64,000 nt of DNA from Paraburkholderia silviterrae (GCF_004353915.1 NZ_SMRP01000012.1:124001-188000); one strand, 5' to 3'; shown: positions 41,554 through 50,692, numbered from the stretch's first letter. The notes: generated by a model from the sequence alone, not told the origin. Program-made: numbers and translations.

Positions 41554-42972
41554 ATGCAGTCCCATCGCGGCTCTGGCGATACCGCATCGGGTAACGCGCA
41601 GGCGGGCGCCACCGCGTCGATTGCCGGGCACGTCGCACGCGTTGCGAATGGACGGTTGAGCGATGCCGATACCGAAGCGTTACGGCGACTGTTCCTCGAC
41701 AACTTCATCGTGTCGCTCTGGGGCAGCACTAGGCCATGGACCCGCCAGATTGCGCAATGGACGCAGCGCTTTGCCGGAACGGGGGCGAGCCCCGTACTGG
41801 GCGGCGACTGGTCCGCGGATGCATCCGTGGCCGCGCTCGTCCATGGCACGGCCTCGCACAGTTACGAGCTTGACGATACCCACAACGAGACGCTCAGCCA
41901 TCCCGGCGCAGCGGTCCTTCCCGCGGCGCTGGCCGTCGGGGCCGCGACAGGTGCTTCGCAGGACAAACTGTTTCGTGCCGTTGCGGCAGGCTACGAAGCG
42001 ATGGCGTTGATCGGGATATCCGCGGGCGGTCTGGAAACCGTACACCGGGGATTTCACCCCACCGCGGTTTTTGGCGCCTTCGGGGCTGCGACGGCCAGTC
42101 TTGCGCTGTATGCGGATGACCGCGGCATGCCGGTGACTGCGGATCTGCTCGTTCGCGCGTGGGGGCACGCGCTCTCGCAGGCGAGCGGGTCCATGCAGTT
42201 CTCGACGGAAGCCTCGGGCGGCGAGGTCAAGCGGGTCCACGCAGGGATGGCTGCCCGCAACGGCGTGCTCGCCGCGCAATTCGCCTTCATGGATGCCGTT
42301 ACCGCACCCCGGCTCGTGGTCGAGGGCGACTACGGCGTCGCCTCGCTGTTCGGCGGGCCACAACGCGCGGCGCTGCCGTCCGCTGCGTTGCAGATCCATG
42401 CGATCAGTCTGAAGCCGTACGCGTGCTGTCGCCTTTTCCATTCCACGATCGATGCGCTGGCGGAACTGACGGACAACTTCAGCCTGCCCGCGGAGGGAAT
42501 CGGGGAAATCGTCGTCAGCGGTCCGCATCTCATTGCGGACCAGCACATGCTGGCGGAGCCGGCTTCGACGATGGCCGCGCAATACAGCTGCCCCTATATC
42601 GTGGGCGCGACGCTGCGCTACGGGCCGTATCGCTACGACGCCTATGACGAGGCGTTTCTGGAGGATCCCGCGATCCGGCGGATCGCGCGGATGGTGCGGT
42701 TCGAGTTCAGCGATGTACTGACGCAGTACTACCCGGCTCAGTTTGCGACCGGTGTCAGGCTGCACATGAGCGACGGCACGGCACGTTCAAGCATCGTGGT
42801 CGATAGCATTGGAACGCCAGCCAGGCCATTGACCATCGAGCAGATCCTTGCCAAGGGCGATGGTCTGGCTGCACATGGCCACGCGCCTTCGATCAAAATC
42901 CGGCTGGCGGAACGCTTGTGGGACGACGCTCAGGGTAGCCGGGCACTGGCACTGGCGCTGGCTCGTGCGTAG
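41554..42972 (+). CDS. MmgE/PrpD family protein
   Basis: The product is 472 residues from an ATG with AAGGAGAG upstream. Typical PrpD-fold segments: 'ALRRLFLDNFIVSLWGSTRP', 'GTASHSYELDDTHNETLSHP' (about 105-124), 'PGAAVLPAALAVGAATGASQ', 'FHPTAVFGAFGAATASLALY' and 'ISLKPYACCRLFHSTIDAL'. Known members are 2-methylcitrate dehydratase, cis-aconitate decarboxylase and iminodisuccinate epimerase, so the reaction could be a dehydration, decarboxylation or epimerisation of a small polycarboxylic acid. A second, distinct MmgE/PrpD gene lies at 47557-49002. The substrate is unknown. Confidence 0.85.
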   Translation: MQSHRGSGDTASGNAQAGATASIAGHVARVANGRLSDADTEALRRLFLDNFIVSLWGSTRPWTRQIAQWTQRFAGTGASPVLGGDWSADASVAALVHGTASHSYELDDTHNETLSHPGAAVLPAALAVGAATGASQDKLFRAVAAGYEAMALIGISAGGLETVHRGFHPTAVFGAFGAATASLALYADDRGMPVTADLLVRAWGHALSQASGSMQFSTEASGGEVKRVHAGMAARNGVLAAQFAFMDAVTAPRLVVEGDYGVASLFGGPQRAALPSAALQIHAISLKPYACCRLFHSTIDALAELTDNFSLPAEGIGEIVVSGPHLIADQHMLAEPASTMAAQYSCPYIVGATLRYGPYRYDAYDEAFLEDPAIRRIARMVRFEFSDVLTQYYPAQFATGVRLHMSDGTARSSIVVDSIGTPARPLTIEQILAKGDGLAAHGHAPSIKIRLAERLWDDAQGSRALALALARA

Positions 42973-42973
42973 C

Positions 42974-43115
42974 CGAGTGCAAGCCGCACGACTTTGCCCC
43001 GCCGGGCGGCTTGCGCGTGGTGCCGGCGAACGAGCCGATCCATGACATCGGGGTGCGTGTCGCCTTTGACCTGGACATGGTCTTCCACACCGTCACCACC
43101 ACCATGCACCCGTGA
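42974..43115 (+). pseudogene. DUF2889-like remnant
   Basis: In one frame the bases read 'PPGGLRVVPANEPIHDIGVR', 'VAFDLDMVFHTVTTTMHP', stop. The 'P-I-H-D-x2-V-R-x3-D-x-D' pattern is that of DUF2889 proteins, which often accompany acyl-CoA catabolic genes. Only this segment survives, without a start or the conserved C-terminal part. Confidence 0.4.
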
Positions 43116-43137
43116 GTGATGGAGCCGCTGGTCGTCG

Positions 43138-44616
43138 TCAAGCGAGCGGCTGATCGAGCACTACCGTCTTCGACTCCAGAAGCGCATCTAACCCCTCGGC
43201 CCCACCTTCGCGTCCGATGCCGGATTGCTTGAACCCGCCGAAGCCGATCGAGAAGTCGGTGCGCGAAGCGTTGTGTCCGACCGTGCCCGCTCTGAGCTGC
43301 CGCGCGACGCCCAGCGCGTGCTGTGCATCGTGAGTGAACACCGCGGCGTTCAGGCCGAAGATCGTGTCGTTAGCGAGGTCGATCGCATGCGCTTCGCTAT
43401 CCGCAGCGATAACGGACAGCACCGGGCCAAAGATCTCCTCCTGCGCGAGGGCCGACCGGTTGTCCACGTTGCCGAACACAGTGGGCTCGAAAAAGAAGCC
43501 GCGCTCGAGGTGGCGAGGACGTGCACCGCCGGCAGCCAGCGTTGCGCCTTCGGCGATGCCTTTCGTCACATGTCGCTCGACGTTCTCGCGCTGACGCGCC
43601 GTGGCAAGTGGCCCGATTGTGGTGGCATCGTCGAAGGGGTCGCCCGGCACCATCTTGCGCGCAATGTCGCTCAACGCTTCCACCATCGCATCGTGCTTCG
43701 CGCGCGGGACGATGATGCGCGTGAGGCTGTGGCACACCTGCCCGCTGAGATAGCCGAAGTACGCGCCACCGAGCTGCTGCGCCGCTGCTTCGATGTTGTA
43801 GTCGTCCAGCACGAGGGCCGGCGATTTGCCGCCCAGTTCCAGCGTGAGCCGGGCAATCCGCCCGGCGGCCGCAGCGCTGATGCTGCGGCCCGCCGCAGTC
43901 GATCCCGTGAATGTGATCTTGTCCACGTCCGGATGGCGGACCAGTTGTTCGGATACATCGCGCTCGGTGGTCACGACGTTGATGACACCGGGTGGCAAGC
44001 CCACTTCGTCGCAGATCTGGGCGAACAGATACGCGGAGGTGGGCGCTTCCGGCGACGGCTTGACGACGACCGTGCAACCGGCCAGCAGGGCCGGCGCGAC
44101 CTTGTACGCCGTCAGGGCGGCGGGGCCGTTCCACGGAACGATCGCGAGCACGACGCCCACCGGTTCCTTCACGCCATAGGCCTGATGCCCGGACAGCGAG
44201 CGGCGCGATTCCACGAAAGGATGGGTGGAGGCCATCTGCGCATACTGGCGGAACGCGGCGCCGAGAAATTGGCCGATGCGCGGTTGCGCGATCCGGTGGA
44301 GGATGCCCGATTCGATGCTCCAGCCGCGGGCGAAATCGTCGTTCGCTTCCTCGAGACGCCGCGCGATCTTTTCCAGGTAGACAGCGCGTTCGCCCGGGGT
44401 CATGCGGGGCCAGGGGCCGTGATCGAAGGCACGGCGCGCGGCGTCGACGGCCCGCGCGCCGGCGGCGGCGTCCGCGCGGGCGACGCGCGCCACAACCTGT
44501 TCCGTGCTGCAGTCGAGCACATCGAAAGCGTCGGTGGACGAGGCGGGCATCCATTGCCCGTCGATGTAGAAGCAGCCGGGATGCGTGAGCGAGATGGTTC
44601 GTTCCTTGGTAGTCAT
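43138..44616 (-). CDS. NAD(P)-dependent aldehyde dehydrogenase
   Basis: The product is 492 residues from the ATG at 44616. The cofactor region is 'VVLAIVPWNGPAALTAYKVA' (about 160), then 'KITFTGSTAAGRSISAA' (about 235), the Glu motif 'LTLELGGKSPALVLDDYNIE' (about 260-280), and the catalytic Cys in 'GYLSGQVCHSLTRIIVP' (about 300). The C-terminus has 'FGGFKQSGIGREGGAEGLDA'. It lies 25 bases downstream of the GMC oxidoreductase gene in the same direction, so an alcohol to aldehyde to acid sequence by the two enzymes is likely. It is clearly distinct from the aldehyde dehydrogenase at 28696-30192. Confidence 0.85.
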   Translation of the reverse strand: MTTKERTISLTHPGCFYIDGQWMPASSTDAFDVLDCSTEQVVARVARADAAAGARAVDAARRAFDHGPWPRMTPGERAVYLEKIARRLEEANDDFARGWSIESGILHRIAQPRIGQFLGAAFRQYAQMASTHPFVESRRSLSGHQAYGVKEPVGVVLAIVPWNGPAALTAYKVAPALLAGCTVVVKPSPEAPTSAYLFAQICDEVGLPPGVINVVTTERDVSEQLVRHPDVDKITFTGSTAAGRSISAAAAGRIARLTLELGGKSPALVLDDYNIEAAAQQLGGAYFGYLSGQVCHSLTRIIVPRAKHDAMVEALSDIARKMVPGDPFDDATTIGPLATARQRENVERHVTKGIAEGATLAAGGARPRHLERGFFFEPTVFGNVDNRSALAQEEIFGPVLSVIAADSEAHAIDLANDTIFGLNAAVFTHDAQHALGVARQLRAGTVGHNASRTDFSIGFGGFKQSGIGREGGAEGLDALLESKTVVLDQPLA

Positions 44617-44641
44617 GTCGACGAGGTCCTGATATCGGGAG

Positions 44642-46276
44642 TCAGTGGGCGGCGGGGCGGGCGGCAGGTCGGGCCGAAAGCGCATCGGCCCGGATCATGT
44701 CCGCGCCTTTTTCGCCGATCATGATGCAGGCCGCGTTGGTGTTGCCCGCCACGATGCGGGGCATGATCGATGCGTCGACGACGCGCAGCCGCCGCGCACC
44801 GCGTACGCGCAACCGCGGATTCACCACGGCTTGCGCGTCGCTGCCCATCCGGCAGGTGCCGACTTGATGCCAGCCGCTGTTGCCGTTGGTCTTGATGTGC
44901 TCGAGCCACTGCTCGTCGCTCGTGACGGGCGCGCCGGGCGAGAGTTCGTGTATGAGGCGCGAGGCCAGCGGCTCGGCTTGCGCGATGCGCCGCATCATTC
45001 GCATGCCCTCGATCGAGCGGCGGATATCACCCGGCGCGCTCAGGTAATTCGGATGAAACGCGGGGGCGCGTAACGGATCGGGCGACACCAGTTCCATATG
45101 GCCGCGCGAATCGGGCGTCAGCAAGACGACCGATGCACCGATAGCCGGGAAATCGTCGATCACCGGTTCGCCGGATGGCGCGATCTTGAATGTCATCGGG
45201 CTCACGGTCAGTTGCAGATCCGCCTCGGGGCGTCCGGGCTCGCTGCGCGCGTAGGCCGTCACGGGCGCGGCGCCCAGCGCCAGATAGCCGCGCCGTGTCA
45301 GCAGATAGCGTGCGCCCTCGAGGTATTTGCGCAGGCCACGCAGCCGGTGGTTATAGGAGCTTTCCGCGGTGACGCGCCAGGCGAGCGCGCCGAACCAGTG
45401 ATCCTGCAGGTTGTGGCCGACCTCGGGCGACTCGATGGCAGGAACGATCCCGTGCCGCTGCAGCGTCGCGCCGTCGCCGATACCCGAGAGCATGAGCAGA
45501 TGCGGCGAAGCCAGCGCGCCGCCCGAGAGGATCACCTCCCGCGCGGCGCCTATGCTGTGCCGCTCGCCGTTCTCCAGGACCTCGATGCCGGTTGCCTCGC
45601 CGGCTTCGAGCAGGACGCGGGTCACGCGCACGCCGGTGCGTACCACCAGATTGCGCCGGTGACGCACCGGCTCGACGAATGCGTTGTAAGACGTGTGGCG
45701 GCGCCCGTTGCGGATCGTGTATTGCCGGTAGGCGACGCCTTCGTGCGGTGGTCCGTTCAGATCGTTGCGGCGCGCAATGCCGATGTGTTGCGCGGCGGCG
45801 ATGAAATCGTCGGCCGTCGGGTGCGTAATCGCCGCGTCGCTCACATGGAGCGGACCTTCGCCGCCATGCCAGGGATCGGCGCCGCGTTGATTCGTTTCGG
45901 AGCGCATGAAATAGGGCAGTACGTCGGCCCAACCCCAACCTTCGTTACCGAGCGCGGCCCAATGGTTGAAGTCCGGCGGCTGGCCGCGCATGTAGATCAT
46001 GCCGTTGATCGAACTGCTGCCGCCGAGGCCTTTGCCGCGCGGCCAGTACACTTTGCGGCCACCGAGCGTCGGCACGGGTTCGGTGTTGAATGCCCAGTTG
46101 AACCGCTTGTCCATGAACAGCTTGCCGGCTCCGGCGGGCGTGCGGACCCAGAAGTTGTTCATGTCCGAACCGGCCTCGACGAGCAGCACCCGCACGGCGG
46201 GGTCCTCGGACAGGCGGCTGGCGACGACGCAGCCCGACGAGCCGGCCCCTACCACGATGTAGTCGTAGATTTCCAT
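44642..46276 (-). CDS. GMC-family FAD oxidoreductase (alcohol/choline dehydrogenase type)
   Basis: The product is 544 residues from the ATG at 46276. The FAD motif is 'YDYIVVGAGSSGCVVASRLS' (about 3-22), with GMC signature 1 in 'YWPRGKGLGGSSSINGMIYM' (about 77-96) and signature 2 in 'REVILSGGALASPHLLMLSG' (about 250). The catalytic His and Asn are in 'NSGWHQVGTCRMGS' (about 470) and 'IVAGNTNAACIMIGEKGADM' (about 510). Relatives include choline dehydrogenase and alkyl/terpene alcohol (AlkJ-like) dehydrogenases. It would oxidise an alcohol to the aldehyde for the next gene. An operator-like site lies about 85 bases upstream. Confidence 0.9.
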   Translation of the reverse strand: MEIYDYIVVGAGSSGCVVASRLSEDPAVRVLLVEAGSDMNNFWVRTPAGAGKLFMDKRFNWAFNTEPVPTLGGRKVYWPRGKGLGGSSSINGMIYMRGQPPDFNHWAALGNEGWGWADVLPYFMRSETNQRGADPWHGGEGPLHVSDAAITHPTADDFIAAAQHIGIARRNDLNGPPHEGVAYRQYTIRNGRRHTSYNAFVEPVRHRRNLVVRTGVRVTRVLLEAGEATGIEVLENGERHSIGAAREVILSGGALASPHLLMLSGIGDGATLQRHGIVPAIESPEVGHNLQDHWFGALAWRVTAESSYNHRLRGLRKYLEGARYLLTRRGYLALGAAPVTAYARSEPGRPEADLQLTVSPMTFKIAPSGEPVIDDFPAIGASVVLLTPDSRGHMELVSPDPLRAPAFHPNYLSAPGDIRRSIEGMRMMRRIAQAEPLASRLIHELSPGAPVTSDEQWLEHIKTNGNSGWHQVGTCRMGSDAQAVVNPRLRVRGARRLRVVDASIMPRIVAGNTNAACIMIGEKGADMIRADALSARPAARPAAH

Positions 46277-46360
46277 GGAACGCGTTTTCCCGTTACTGAC
46301 GGTTTGCCCAGCCGTTGTACTGCATCGGCCTTGACGCAAACAAGCACGGAGCGGTGAATG

Positions 46361-46375
46361 TTCCGTGCTTTGGAA
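46361..46375 (-). promoter_or_regulatory. Operator-like site upstream of the GMC gene
   Basis: TTCCG-TGCTT-TGGAA on the plus strand, a variant of the recurrent 15-base site, facing the minus-strand GMC gene. A second inverted pair, GCACGGA/TCCGTGC (46344-46368), overlaps it. Confidence 0.45.
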
Positions 46376-46456
46376 TGCTGGAAAATCGGTCAGGAATTTT
46401 GATGTACTAATTGAGAATGACAGGGCCGCGGATAACCTCGGGGCGGCGTGGCCGCG

Positions 46457-47371
46457 TCACACATAGGCTGTTGCGCGATGCGATGGCGGACAGGCGAAGT
46501 TTGCATGCCGCTGCAGAAAGTGCAGCACCGTATCGCCGAACACGTCGTTATGCTCCCCGGCGATCGTGTGCCCGGCGTCGCGCACATTCACGTGTTGCGC
46601 GTGTGGACATAAACGCAGAAAGGCGCGCGCACCCGCTTCGCTGACGACCTCCGAGCTTTGGCCACGGACGAGCAGCGTGGGCAGGTCGAGATTGCGCGCA
46701 CACTTCGAGAGGCGCGATTCGCGGCGCGCGAGGTCGCGCGGCCATGCGGCGAAGCCCGGATCCCAGTGCCAGTGGTATTTCCCATCGTCGCCGCAGCGCA
46801 CGCTCCGAATCACACCCTCCACGTCCACCGGTCGCGCCGGATGGTCCCGGAAGCCCTGTAGCGCGGCATCCACTTCGTCGAGTGCCGTAAAGCCGCCGGG
46901 CTGTTGCCGCATGAACGACTCCAGCCGCGTGACGGCCGCGCTTTCCGTTTGCGGCGCGATGTTGACGAGCACGAGCGCATGCGCGTTCACATAGCGTTCG
47001 CCTACTGCGAGCAGGCTCGTGCTGCCGCCCATGCCCGCCCCGACGAGCGCTGGCGTGCGGCCGTCGAGCGTGGCCGCGACGCATTCGAGGTCGCGGACCA
47101 TGGCGCCCTGACTGTAATTGCAGACCGGCGACCAGTCGGAATCGCCATGTCCTCTCGCGTCGAAGGCGATCGCATAGAAGCCCGCCGCGGCCAACGCCCG
47201 CGCAGTCGTGCTCCAGGCGTGACGGGTTTGCCCGCTACTGTGCAGCAGGATAACCGGCATGCCATCCGGGTCGCCCCAGACGTCGCCGGCGAGACGTGTG
47301 CCGTCCGCGCTCTTCCATACGTGTGTTGGGGCGGGCGTGTCGCGCACACGCGCTTGCGTCAAAGTCATCAC
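46457..47371 (-). CDS. Alpha/beta-hydrolase-fold protein without the nucleophile Ser
   Basis: The product is 304 residues. The fold is clear: 'MPVILLHSSGQTRHAWSTTA', 'AIAFDARGHGDSDWSP', 'LPTLLVRGQSSEVVSE' and the His segment 'VRDAGHTIAGEHNDVFGD'. The nucleophile elbow G-x-S-x-G reads 'PALVGAGMGGSTSLLAVG', so Ser is Gly, and the acid position has Glu where the paralogue at 49711-50586 has Asp. Ordinary esterase chemistry is therefore doubtful; a lyase, a hydratase or a non-catalytic partner of the paralogue are alternatives. An operator-like site lies about 145 bases upstream. Confidence 0.8.
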   Translation of the reverse strand: MMTLTQARVRDTPAPTHVWKSADGTRLAGDVWGDPDGMPVILLHSSGQTRHAWSTTARALAAAGFYAIAFDARGHGDSDWSPVCNYSQGAMVRDLECVAATLDGRTPALVGAGMGGSTSLLAVGERYVNAHALVLVNIAPQTESAAVTRLESFMRQQPGGFTALDEVDAALQGFRDHPARPVDVEGVIRSVRCGDDGKYHWHWDPGFAAWPRDLARRESRLSKCARNLDLPTLLVRGQSSEVVSEAGARAFLRLCPHAQHVNVRDAGHTIAGEHNDVFGDTVLHFLQRHANFACPPSHRATAYV

Positions 47372-47513
47372 GATCGAACCTGTCCTTCGCTGCGTGCATT
47401 TCCATGCGGGTCAGTGACTGTTTTCCGCAATGCGGCATTGAGCTCGTAGTGCGGAAGTCTCAGACATAAGTTCCGCCCGTGGCGCGAAAGCGTCAATGCC
47501 GTTGGCTCACACG

Positions 47514-47528
47514 TTCCGTACTCCGAAA
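47514..47528 (-). promoter_or_regulatory. Operator-like site upstream of the Ser-less hydrolase gene
   Basis: TTCCG-TACTC-CGAAA on the plus strand, close to the recurrent 15-base site, located between the 3' end of the second MmgE/PrpD gene and the hydrolase start. Confidence 0.5.
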
Positions 47529-47556
47529 TGGAAAGCCAGCGAGAAAGACTGTATTA

Positions 47557-49002
47557 CTAGTCGATTTTCGCCCGCGCACCGTCGTCATCCGGGCCGAGCA
47601 TGCGCATGAGCACTGCGACGTCGCCGAGGTTCTCCAGATGGAAGACAGTGTCGATTACGTCGTCGATGCGCGCGGAGCAGAGCACGTCTTCGGCGTTGCG
47701 GCGGAATTTGGCGGCGAGCTCGTCGTTGGTCATCAAGCTGGATGACTCCGGCGAGGGGCTGCCCTTCGGATAGCGACGCTCGCCCACGAAGATCTTGCCG
47801 CGCGCCTGAACCTCGATCTTCGCGGGGCGGCTGGCGGCGTGGCCGCTGAGCAGTTCGACATAGTTCGGATGGACTTCGTGCGTGACCTTGTCCATCAGGT
47901 TCATCACTGACGCGCAGAAAACGAGTTCGGGGTCCTGCCACGCCTTACCGGACGGGATGCGGTGCGCGCCGAGTGCAAGCCCGTGCGCGATGCTGAACTG
48001 CGCGTCGTGAACGTGCGCGATTTCGCGGTTGAGCCAGACGGGCTGCTCCACGAAACCCTCGACCCACGCCTTGATGCCGTCGATCTCCTCGGGCGCGATA
48101 TCGTTTTCTTCGACGATCTCCGTGAGACTGTCCAGCAGCGCATGGAGAATGCGGCAATGAGGGTAGGGCTTGTAGGCCTGCTCGGTGGGGAAGCGCCAGT
48201 CGACACCGAGGCTCGCGGTGATCTGCTCGGGCTCCCAGCGTCGCGTGCCGATGAATCGCGGGAACCCGTACTCGCGGTCGTCGAGAATCTGGATGTCGCC
48301 GCGATGGCCGAATTCGGCCATATGGGCGGCCGTCATTGCCGTCTGGGTGAGCGCGCCGGCCAGCAGGTACTTGATCGTCGAGCTAGGCGCATGCTGGAAC
48401 CACGCAACCTGCGAATTGACGGGTGAGATGCTGCCCGCAATGCCGAGCGCATTGGGGAGCACGGCAGGCGGGAGGGCCTTGAGTTTGACGATTGCAGCCG
48501 TCGCGCCGAACACGGTGCTGCTGTAGCCGTAGACGGGCGGCGGCGACACCTTGCCGTCCCGGGTGTCGCGCAGATAGTCCATGGCCTTGCCGAGGCGATA
48601 CGACATTTCATGCGAGAGCGCCATTGCTTCGACCAACGCCGTGCCTGGTGCGCCCCTCGCTTCCGCGACGGCCAGTGCGCCGGGCAGCACATAGGGCGTG
48701 ACGTGGCCGGGCGGCACGACCGCGTCCATGTCGAGCGCGTTGATCAGTTCTCCGTTGGCGAACGCCGCGCCGAAAATCGACGCTTTCTCTCCCGTGCCCA
48801 TGATGGTCGCGTTGCCGTTGCCGCCCATCGCGCGTGCGTAGTCGATGCCGATGCGGCCTTTGGGCTCGCCGATTGCAGCTAAGGCGCAGCCGATCGAGTC
48901 AAGAAGAATCCGTTTGCACTCCTCGACGACGGTGGGAGGGATTCGGTCGAATTGGGTGTCGGTGGTGAAATGGGCAAGCTGTTCGACGATTGTGGCGGTC
49001 AT
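47557..49002 (-). CDS. MmgE/PrpD family protein
   Basis: The product is 481 residues. Segments of the PrpD fold: 'CKRILLDSIGCALAAIGEPK', 'ANGELINALDMDAVVPPGHV' (about 85-104), 'LSHEMSYRLGKAMDYLRDTR', 'AIVKLKALPPAVLPNALGIA' and 'QAYKPYPHCRILHALLDSLT'. It is as long as 2-methylcitrate dehydratase-type members. It differs from the homologue at 41554-42972 in the His/Asp-rich region. A perfect AACTAAC-gaat-GTTAGTT palindrome lies 29 bases before its start, pointing to control by the TetR protein at 50821. The substrate is unknown. Confidence 0.85.
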   Translation of the reverse strand: MTATIVEQLAHFTTDTQFDRIPPTVVEECKRILLDSIGCALAAIGEPKGRIGIDYARAMGGNGNATIMGTGEKASIFGAAFANGELINALDMDAVVPPGHVTPYVLPGALAVAEARGAPGTALVEAMALSHEMSYRLGKAMDYLRDTRDGKVSPPPVYGYSSTVFGATAAIVKLKALPPAVLPNALGIAGSISPVNSQVAWFQHAPSSTIKYLLAGALTQTAMTAAHMAEFGHRGDIQILDDREYGFPRFIGTRRWEPEQITASLGVDWRFPTEQAYKPYPHCRILHALLDSLTEIVEENDIAPEEIDGIKAWVEGFVEQPVWLNREIAHVHDAQFSIAHGLALGAHRIPSGKAWQDPELVFCASVMNLMDKVTHEVHPNYVELLSGHAASRPAKIEVQARGKIFVGERRYPKGSPSPESSSLMTNDELAAKFRRNAEDVLCSARIDDVIDTVFHLENLGDVAVLMRMLGPDDDGARAKID

Positions 49003-49030
49003 GGCAGGAGCCTGAAAGGGATAGAATTAT

Positions 49031-49048
49031 AACTAACGAATGTTAGTT
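49031..49048. promoter_or_regulatory. TetR-type operator 1 (MmgE/PrpD promoter)
   Basis: AACTAAC-gaat-GTTAGTT is an 18-base perfect palindrome 29 bases upstream of the MmgE/PrpD start. It is the best copy of the CTAMC-N4-GTTAG family. Confidence 0.7.
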
Positions 49049-49141
49049 TCAATTGGAGCTTGAGAGAGCGCCATGCGTATTAATCCCTATGCGTGACACA
49101 CCTTTGAATTTCCCGCCGCGCGGGGCGATTTGTATATAAGG

Positions 49142-49155
49142 CTAACAACTGTTAG
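49142..49155. promoter_or_regulatory. TetR-type operator 2 (SnoaL-like gene promoter)
   Basis: CTAAC-aact-GTTAG, perfect 5+4+5 palindrome, 75 bases before the SnoaL-like gene start. Confidence 0.65.
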
Positions 49156-49230
49156 GATGAGCAGTGATGTACGTCGAGCCGCCGTGGGCGAGGCTTGACG
49201 GTTTGTCCAGACTGAGGAGGAAGAGATCAG

Positions 49231-49668
49231 ATGAACCGAACTACCGATGCGGCCGATGGGGGCGACGTGGCGCTCGCCACTGTCCACGCCGCATGGAATG
49301 CGGCCGCACACCGCTGGAATGCGGATATGTTGACGGCCGTGTATACGGACGACGCGCTGTTTTTCGGCGGACGGCCAGGACACTCGGTTGGCGCTGGCGC
49401 GATTCGTGATTATTTTGCCTCGTACGAAGGCGTGATCGAATCGGCCACGCTGGAGCTTGTGGAGCAGCACCTCATCCGCCTCGCGGACGACTGCTTTCTT
49501 GCGCAAGGCTATGGCGAATTCTGGTTCGTGTTGAGTGGTGGCCAGCCGTCGCACTCGCGTTTGCGCACGACGCTCGTCGTCGCATTGCAACAAGACCAAT
49601 GGAAGATTCGTCAACACCATTTTTCAACCACACCGGAGTCGCCGCCTATCCAGGGCGGAGCAGGATGA
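49231..49668 (+). CDS. SnoaL-like/DUF4440-type NTF2-fold protein
   Basis: The product is 145 residues from an ATG with GAGGAGGAAGAG upstream. The NTF2-like fold: helix 'TVHAAWNAAAHRWNADMLTA', then 'VYTDDALFFGGRPGHSVGAG', 'IRDYFASYEGVIESATLELV' and 'LRTTLVVALQQDQWKIRQHH'. The pattern matches the SgcJ/EcaC/DUF4440 group used as ketosteroid-isomerase-like or ligand-binding proteins. It stands between two TetR-type operators and the MmgE/PrpD gene, so it is probably co-induced with the operon at 54588. It is unrelated in detail to the SnoaL-like protein at 19441. The reaction is unknown. Confidence 0.75.
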   Translation: MNRTTDAADGGDVALATVHAAWNAAAHRWNADMLTAVYTDDALFFGGRPGHSVGAGAIRDYFASYEGVIESATLELVEQHLIRLADDCFLAQGYGEFWFVLSGGQPSHSRLRTTLVVALQQDQWKIRQHHFSTTPESPPIQGGAG

Positions 49669-49710
49669 GAACCGGGCCGGCAATGGCGGCGCTCGGGCCG
49701 ATGCGCGAGC

Positions 49711-50586
49711 TCACGTGGCGCACAGGTGACGCGTGAGGAACTGCAAGGCGGCCTCGCCAAATGCGTCGTTGCGGTCGCCGGCCACCATGTGACCGGCCTG
49801 CGCGACGTTCACGTATTGCGCGTGCGGGCAGAATTCAAGGAACTCCTGCACGCCCGTCTCGCTCACGACGTCCGAACTGCCGCCGCGCACGAGTAGAGTC
49901 GGCAGGCTCAGCGCCCGCGCGCAGGCGCCAAGGCGTGCATGGCGACCGCGCAGGTCGATTTGCCCCGCGAGGAATCGCGGATCCCAATGCCAGCGGTAGC
50001 GGCCGTCGACGTGCAGCCGCACGTTCTTCGCGAGGCCTTGCAGATTGCGCGGGCGCGACTGCGAAGGGCGGTAACGGCCAATCGCCTCCGCTACTTCGTC
50101 GAGCGAAGCGAATCCGTCCGGATTCTGCGCCATGAACGCGCGAATGCGTTCGACACCGGCCGGCTCCGTGTGCGGCACGATATCGACGAGGATCAGTGCG
50201 CTTGCTTCCACTTGTTTCTCGCCGACGGCAACGAGGCTCGTAGCGCCGCCCAGCGACGCGCCGACGAGCGCGGGCTGCCGTATGCCGATAGCCGCGAGTA
50301 CGCAGCGCAGATCGGCGCTCAGCGCGTCGAGGCTGTAATCGCCATCTGCGCTCCAGTCCGAGTCGCCGTGTCCTCGCGCGTCGTACGCAATCGCGAAATA
50401 GCCGGCATGACCGAGCCGCTCGCCCGTGCCGCCCCACGCGTGACGCGTCTGGCCGCCGCCGTGCAGCAGGACGACGGGCGGACCTTCCGGGTTGCCCCAC
50501 GTATCGCCGGCTAGCCGGACGCCGCCGGAACCCTTCCACATGTGCATGGGCTGCGGTGTGCCAGGCAGGCGGCTTGCTGCATTCAT
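49711..50586 (-). CDS. Alpha/beta hydrolase
   Basis: The product is 291 residues from the ATG at 50586 (GAGGA upstream). The catalytic set is complete: 'PPVVLLHGGGQTRHAWGGTG' oxyanion region, nucleophile in 'PALVGASLGGATSLVAVG' (about 120), acid in 'LLVRGGSSDVVSE' and His in 'VAQAGHMVAGDRNDAF'. It is a close paralogue of 46457-47371, which lacks the Ser. Such hydrolases cleave esters, C-C bonds in ring-fission products, or enol lactones. It is divergent from the TetR gene, with an operator-like half site and a degenerate TetR-type site between them. The substrate is unknown. Confidence 0.85.
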   Translation of the reverse strand: MNAASRLPGTPQPMHMWKGSGGVRLAGDTWGNPEGPPVVLLHGGGQTRHAWGGTGERLGHAGYFAIAYDARGHGDSDWSADGDYSLDALSADLRCVLAAIGIRQPALVGASLGGATSLVAVGEKQVEASALILVDIVPHTEPAGVERIRAFMAQNPDGFASLDEVAEAIGRYRPSQSRPRNLQGLAKNVRLHVDGRYRWHWDPRFLAGQIDLRGRHARLGACARALSLPTLLVRGGSSDVVSETGVQEFLEFCPHAQYVNVAQAGHMVAGDRNDAFGEAALQFLTRHLCAT

Positions 50587-50692
50587 TGGGGTCCTCATCG
50601 CGGGTGGGAGGGCGCGCACGCGGCGGCGCATCGAGCATCCGCTTCGAACTTCGCCGATGGTCGGCGCCGTGTCAACGCGCGCCCGCGAGTCG

